Source of the DNA: Acidobacteriota bacterium | Lineage (GTDB): Bacteria > Acidobacteriota > Terriglobia > Terriglobales > Acidobacteriaceae | Assembly (NCBI GenBank): GCA_021846945.1 | Contig: JAJZVZ010000003.1 | Location: 32,394-96,393, forward strand | Length of the DNA: 64,000 nt | Direction: 5' to 3' | Part shown: positions 61,201-64,000 of the stretch, one piece after another | How the letters are laid out: every line of letters begins with the position of its first letter | How positions within the stretch are numbered: the first letter of the stretch is position 1 | Notes under the pieces: generated by a model | Database searches by the model: none | What the model saw: only the letters and a program-made list of their open reading frames with translations | What the model was told of the DNA's origin: nothing | Made by a program: the position numbers and the translations under genes

Positions 61201-61852
61201 ACTTGCGTATGGTGTCAATCTCGTCGCCGAAGAATTCGATGCGCACCGGGCGATCGGCTTCTGGAGAATAGACGTCCAGGATGCCGCCCCGCCGCGTGAA
61301 CTGCCCCGGCATCTCGACCAGATCCGCCTGCGTATAGCCCACGCTGGCCAAGTGCCCGGTCAGCACCTCAAGGTCCACCTCTTCACCGCGCCGCAGCGTT
61401 ACCGCCAGCCCGGCATAATACTCGCGGTCGAACAGCCTGAGCGCAGCAGCTTCCACGGGCGCTATCAGGATCGAAACCGCGCCTGTGGCCAGCTTCCACA
61501 AAGCGGCCGCACGCCGTTCCTGTACATCGGGATGGGGAGAAAGATTTTCGAAGGGAAGCACATCGTGGGCCGGCAGCCGCACGACCCGCTCCGGGTCCAC
61601 GGCGCCGGTCAGCTCGCAGCCGGCCTTGAGTAGCGGCTCCAGCGCCTCGGCGGCCTTGTTGTCGGCCACCACCAGAATGACCGGCTGCTTGGCCGCCCGC
61701 GCCATCAGCGGCACGTACAGCGCCCGCGCGGTGGCGGTCAATCCGGACACACGTCTCCGCCCCGTACCCAGGCTCAGATGCCTGCGAACGCGCTCAAATG
61801 CCGAACCGTGCTCCAGATCCGCAAAGATTTCGCGGACAAACGGGAGGATCAT
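58274..61852 (-). CDS. mfd: Transcription-repair coupling factor Mfd
   Basis: 1192 aa, close to the usual 1150. The N-terminal UvrB-homology domain has [24 protein letters not shown]. The CarD-like RNA polymerase-binding domain has [17 protein letters not shown]. The translocase core has Walker [22 protein letters not shown] (DExx), [13 protein letters not shown] and [11 protein letters not shown]. The C-terminal TRCF domain follows ([18 protein letters not shown]). It removes stalled RNA polymerase and recruits UvrA. Confidence 0.97.
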   Translation of the reverse strand: MILPFVREIFADLEHGSAFERVRRHLSLGTGRRRVSGLTATARALYVPLMARAAKQPVILVVADNKAAEALEPLLKAGCELTGAVDPERVVRLPAHDVLPFENLSPHPDVQERRAAALWKLATGAVSILIAPVEAAALRLFDREYYAGLAVTLRRGEEVDLEVLTGHLASVGYTQADLVEMPGQFTRRGGILDVYSPEADRPVRIEFFGDEIDTIRKFDPETQRSQTGLDETLLLPLTETPVTEQLLAAVHARLSRDRVQVETSDEEAIEEMAVEAAAAGGVSVFPGWEFFTTVAGAQKSLLSLAPRCALFVDEPAMVRNQIDRWWNKVEQRHERSGIGSLIRPEDIYLRPEVLQASLDAHMGLDLDQLGVVDVLDEDSTLGEIELQTRPTLRFHGSIPALTEQLRNLMAAETRIVLAAPNQGEVERLATVLREYQVPYRLGSRVTRPGGEMILDEGSYLAGDLRVPVIVRTPLASGVSFAGANLIVFGANDLSDEADVMARPAPKRSKTAATAAFVSDFRDLSIGDYVVHVEHGIAQYQGLKEITQDGLSVEFMILEFAEQAKLYVPLTRLDLIQKYRSTESGPAPVLNKLGSQQWTKTKARVRKAMQDMAAELLKLYATRQTAEGTAFSQDNEFQREFEDAFDYNETEDQLAAIQAIKEDMEATTPMDRLLCGDVGYGKTEVAMRAAFKAVQDGKQVAVLTPTTVLSFQHFETFKRRFAQFPINIEMISRFRTAKEQKQIVEQVETGKVDILIGTHRLLSKDIKFQDLGLLVVDEEQRFGVRHKERLKQMRKEIDVLAMSATPIPRTLHMSLVGLRDMSVIETPPKDRMAIQTVVAKFDEKLVRSAVEMELERGGQVYFVHNRVESIYEIAARIQELVPAARVAVGHGQMGESDLEKVMLAFMRHEFDVLVATTIIENGLDIPLANTILINRADRHGLSELYQLRGRVGRSNRRAYAYLLIPPENELTEIARRRLAALKEFSDLGAGFKIAALDLELRGAGNMLGGEQSGHIEAVGFELYTSMLEAAVKELKGETSEERPATQLNLGIALRIDESYVPEENQRLRLYKKIAGARSEAAVDEVRAEMQDRYGSLPDATVYLLEAAMLRLRCERIGIAQIDRKRGEVQIRFTENAAVDPQHLMRLVARHAKRGAQFTPQGLLKYPLGATRPDEVLLEIQDVLESLAPATINA

Positions 61853-61902
61853 CTGGATTCAGTTTAGCAGCGGAAGGAGTCGCACATCGACCGCTAGAGG
61901 AA

Positions 61903-62508
61903 TCACGCCTTCAATGATCCCGATGGCTCGTTGCATGTGATTTTCGCGTCGATCTTCCGTAGAATCACCGCGTGGCTGCGGCGAACTGTGGGGTGGTTCA
62001 ATACTTGCAGTCCGGCCATTTCCGCTGCCTGCACTTCTCTCTGGAATTCATCTGTTTTCACATGCCCTGATGGTTCGGCAAAAAAGAGCAAGCCCCCCGG
62101 CTTCAGCGCATTTGCTGCTTCGTCGAAGAACGTCTCCGCCGAAGGCATCTCGTGTACAGCGGCAAAGGTAAAGACAAAATCCACCGTGCCCTCCAAATCA
62201 TCGAGACCCATCCTCTCCGGCCTGGCCAGCCGCGTTTCGATGCGCTCCGCGAGGCCGGCCTTAATGGCCCGCCGCCGCAGCCCCGCCAGCATCTTCGCTT
62301 GAATATCCACCGCGATCACCCGTCCGGCTGGGCCAACCAGGCGCGCCAGCGGCAGGGTGAAGAAGCCCATGCCCGGCCCGGGTTCCAGCACCGTCATCCC
62401 TTCCCGGAGATACGGCGCAAGTAATTGCTCAGGATTTTCCGCGATCCAGCGGCGTATCGGGCTGGCCAGTAGAGAACCGATCCACCAAGGGCAGACATGC
62501 TTCGCCAT
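61903..62508 (-). CDS. Class I SAM-dependent methyltransferase
   Basis: 201 aa. SAM motif VLEPGPGMGFFTLPLARLVG, then VIAVDIQAKML, VDFVFTFAAVHEMPSAETFFDEAANALKPGGLLFFAEPSGHV: a Methyltransf_11/UbiE-like fold. The N-terminal VCPWWIGSLLASPIRRW is typical of a subgroup of uncharacterised small methyltransferases. Substrate unknown. Divergent from the winged-helix regulator, 499 bp away. Confidence 0.85.
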   Translation of the reverse strand: MAKHVCPWWIGSLLASPIRRWIAENPEQLLAPYLREGMTVLEPGPGMGFFTLPLARLVGPAGRVIAVDIQAKMLAGLRRRAIKAGLAERIETRLARPERMGLDDLEGTVDFVFTFAAVHEMPSAETFFDEAANALKPGGLLFFAEPSGHVKTDEFQREVQAAEMAGLQVLNHPTVRRSHAVILRKIDAKITCNEPSGSLKA

Positions 62509-63007
62509 GCGGTGCTTTCGTCCTTTCTCTCGTCACCCAGATTGCGAATGCCCTGCTGGGGAGTTCCCAAAGCACTTCGGGTCTGCTCAGACGATACGCC
62601 CGTCCTGACGGGCCGGTTCCTGAGATGCAGTCAGGCCGGATTCCCCGGGGAGCGCCATCGTTGCGTTATTGAGTCTGCCCCGGATCCGTTGCCCGGGCAA
62701 CGAAGGCCGCGAAACATTGGTTTACTCTTTAGTTAATTAGTAACCCATTTGCGATTACTTCAAGCAGGGGAAACTTGTCTCAAATCGCTTCCCAACATCT
62801 GCCAGATATGGATAATGAGCCTGTTAAGGAGCGGCGGGAGCTTCGCAATCGAGGGGATTCTGCGGGGTCTGGTTTCGAGCCATCTTCCTGGTATTTCAGA
62901 GATTCCGGTTCCCACGATGGCCGCCGGCAGCTGCCAATTCTCTTGCCCCGAGCGCATGCTCGCGGCATTCAGGTTGACCGGCAAGCCAAAGAACGACGGT
63001 GAATCGA
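62509..63007. other. Divergent intergenic region with palindromes, no gene
   Basis: It holds the 16-base perfect palindrome CGTTGCCCGGGCAACG (62687-62702) followed by an AT-rich segment (62715-62745, TTTAGTTAATTAGTAA) that could be a promoter for the plus-strand regulator. A shorter hairpin GCCCGT/ACGGGC is at 62598-62613. Small ORFs here on both strands have no protein signal. Confidence 0.5.
62687..62702. promoter_or_regulatory. 16-base palindrome, possible operator
   Basis: CGTTGCCCGGGCAACG is a perfect inverted repeat, about 300 bp upstream of the winged-helix gene and adjacent to the AT-rich candidate promoter. Binding protein unknown. Confidence 0.35.
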
Positions 63008-64000
63008 ATGGATCAGCCCCAATCATCCTCGCCTGATATGTCGGCGAGCTACGCCTTCGGCAGTTTCCGGTTGGATGCCGATGGTTCGCTTTTCCGCGGG
63101 GATGCTCTGGTCCATCTGCCCCCCAGGGAACTGGCGGCGCTGCGCCTCCTGCTTGCGCATGCCGGTCAGATCGTCACACCTTCGCAATTGAAGCAGGCGC
63201 TTTGGGGTGATGTCCATGTCACTGCTGATAGTCTCCCCAAGTGTCTCTCTTCGCTGCGGGCGCATCTGCAGCCGGAAGAGTTCATCCAGACCGTCTACAA
63301 GCGCGGGTATCGCTTCACGGCCGATGTGCGATCACGCGGCCCCGCGCCGGCTGGTACGCTTCCCCGCCTGGCGATCGTGCCTTTTGCCGCTGATCACGGC
63401 GTGCCGGAATACCTCGGTGCAAGCGCCGCCGAGGAAACCGGCATCCGTCTTACCCGATCGCGCCAGCCCATTGTTTCGGTCTTGGCCAGAGACTCGGTCT
63501 TCACTCTGTCGCGCCGGGGGCTCACTGCGCAGCAGATTGGCGAAACCCTCCGTGCCGACCTCGTCCTCACGGGCACTCTCCGCATGTTACCGGCGCACTT
63601 CCGCCTTCGGGCCGAGATGATTCGCGTATCCGATGGCGCGCAGATCTGGGTTGAAGATATGCTCGTCGAGCGAAACCGGATTGCAGCACTGGAAGCGGAA
63701 CTGGCCATCCGGCTGGAATTCCGCCTGCATCAGGGCGGCCTGTCCATCTCAGCGGGCGCTGCCGAGGCCGAGCCGGAAAACAAACCCCAGCACCTTGAGG
63801 CCTTCGAAATCTTCCAGCGGGCGCATTACGAGTGGCAGACCCTGCAGCGCCACCGCATGCAGGACGGCATGCAGCACCTTATGCGCGCCATCGAACTTGA
63901 TCCCGCGCTGATCCCCGCCCATATAGACCTTGCGAATCTTTGCGTCACCGAGGCACTTTACGGCTTCATGACTCCATCTGCCGCCGCCGATATGGTGCGC
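63008..64000 (+). CDS. Winged-helix/TPR one-component regulator (3' end outside window)
   Basis: ATG 63008 opens a frame of 331 codons with no stop to the window end. Residues 15-115 are an OmpR/CadC-type winged helix (FGSFRLDADGSLFR, LPPRELAALRLLLAH, LKQALWGD, VYKRGYRF). Residues 120-240 look like a FlgO/TolB-N-type alpha/beta domain (RLAIVPFAADH, ADLVLTGTL, IWVED). Then TPR-like helices begin (AFEIFQRAHYEWQTLQ, AIELDPALIPAHIDLA). This architecture is very common in Acidobacteriota. It has no periplasmic segment in the visible part. A regulator of unknown signal. Confidence 0.85.
   Translation, partial: MDQPQSSSPDMSASYAFGSFRLDADGSLFRGDALVHLPPRELAALRLLLAHAGQIVTPSQLKQALWGDVHVTADSLPKCLSSLRAHLQPEEFIQTVYKRGYRFTADVRSRGPAPAGTLPRLAIVPFAADHGVPEYLGASAAEETGIRLTRSRQPIVSVLARDSVFTLSRRGLTAQQIGETLRADLVLTGTLRMLPAHFRLRAEMIRVSDGAQIWVEDMLVERNRIAALEAELAIRLEFRLHQGGLSISAGAAEAEPENKPQHLEAFEIFQRAHYEWQTLQRHRMQDGMQHLMRAIELDPALIPAHIDLANLCVTEALYGFMTPSAAADMVR

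Overview
The window looks like the chromosome of an acidobacterium of the class Terriglobia (Acidobacteriaceae-like). The grounds are high GC with long antisense shadow ORFs, an Oar-type TonB-dependent receptor, a CadC-like winged-helix/TPR regulator, Ig-like (BIG2) secreted proteins, many Tat-exported sulfatases and glycoside hydrolases, and a mix of housekeeping genes typical of that group. This is a judgement from protein character; no 16S gene or database search supports it.

Layout. (1) 1-3678: 3' part of a TonB-dependent receptor, cutC and a DeoR-family regulator. (2) 3939-11397: a 7.4-kb integrative element inserted in the 3' half of a tRNA-Lys(CTT) gene. It is bounded by perfect 47-bp direct repeats and carries a tyrosine integrase, a CGNR-like zinc-finger protein, an AlpA/Xis-like HTH protein, a primase-polymerase/RepA-type ATPase fusion, small zinc-ribbon and ribbon-helix-like proteins, and a secreted repeat protein. 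It has no capsid or conjugation genes, so it resembles a minimal phage-satellite or plasmid-like element. (3) 11569-24075: one minus-strand cluster of nine genes: three sulfatases, a beta-helix (pectate-lyase-like) protein, a KdgT permease, a DUF1537 acid-sugar kinase, a PdxA2-type dehydrogenase and two tandem UroD/methyltransferase-like paralogues (about 80% identical). It probably releases, imports and catabolises an acid-sugar unit from a sulfated polymer. (4) 24195-32730: GH3 beta-glucosidase, a secreted hypothetical protein, a Dph6-like PP-loop enzyme, GH20 hexosaminidase, an SDR and a HGSNAT-like membrane acetyltransferase. These continue the glycan theme.

(5) 33132-46357: S41 protease, a SurA/PpiC chaperone with a strange basic tail, a YhaM-like nuclease, an EVE protein, aroC, def-fmt-rsmB, a UPF0303 protein, and a ubiE-CDF-PASTA operon. 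(6) 46502-47127: a decayed two-gene nucleotidyltransferase module. (7) 47236-64000: gyrA, a candidate small RNA, a GT-C-like membrane protein, a BIG2 lipoprotein, ruvB, a thioredoxin-like protein, galU, a DUF885 protein, mfd, a methyltransferase and the start of a winged-helix regulator that leaves the window.

Most interesting are the satellite-like island with paired 9-mer arm sites at both ends, the acid-sugar operon with duplicated HxCG UroD-like proteins (separated from a DeoR regulator by that island), and the candidate sRNA next to gyrA.
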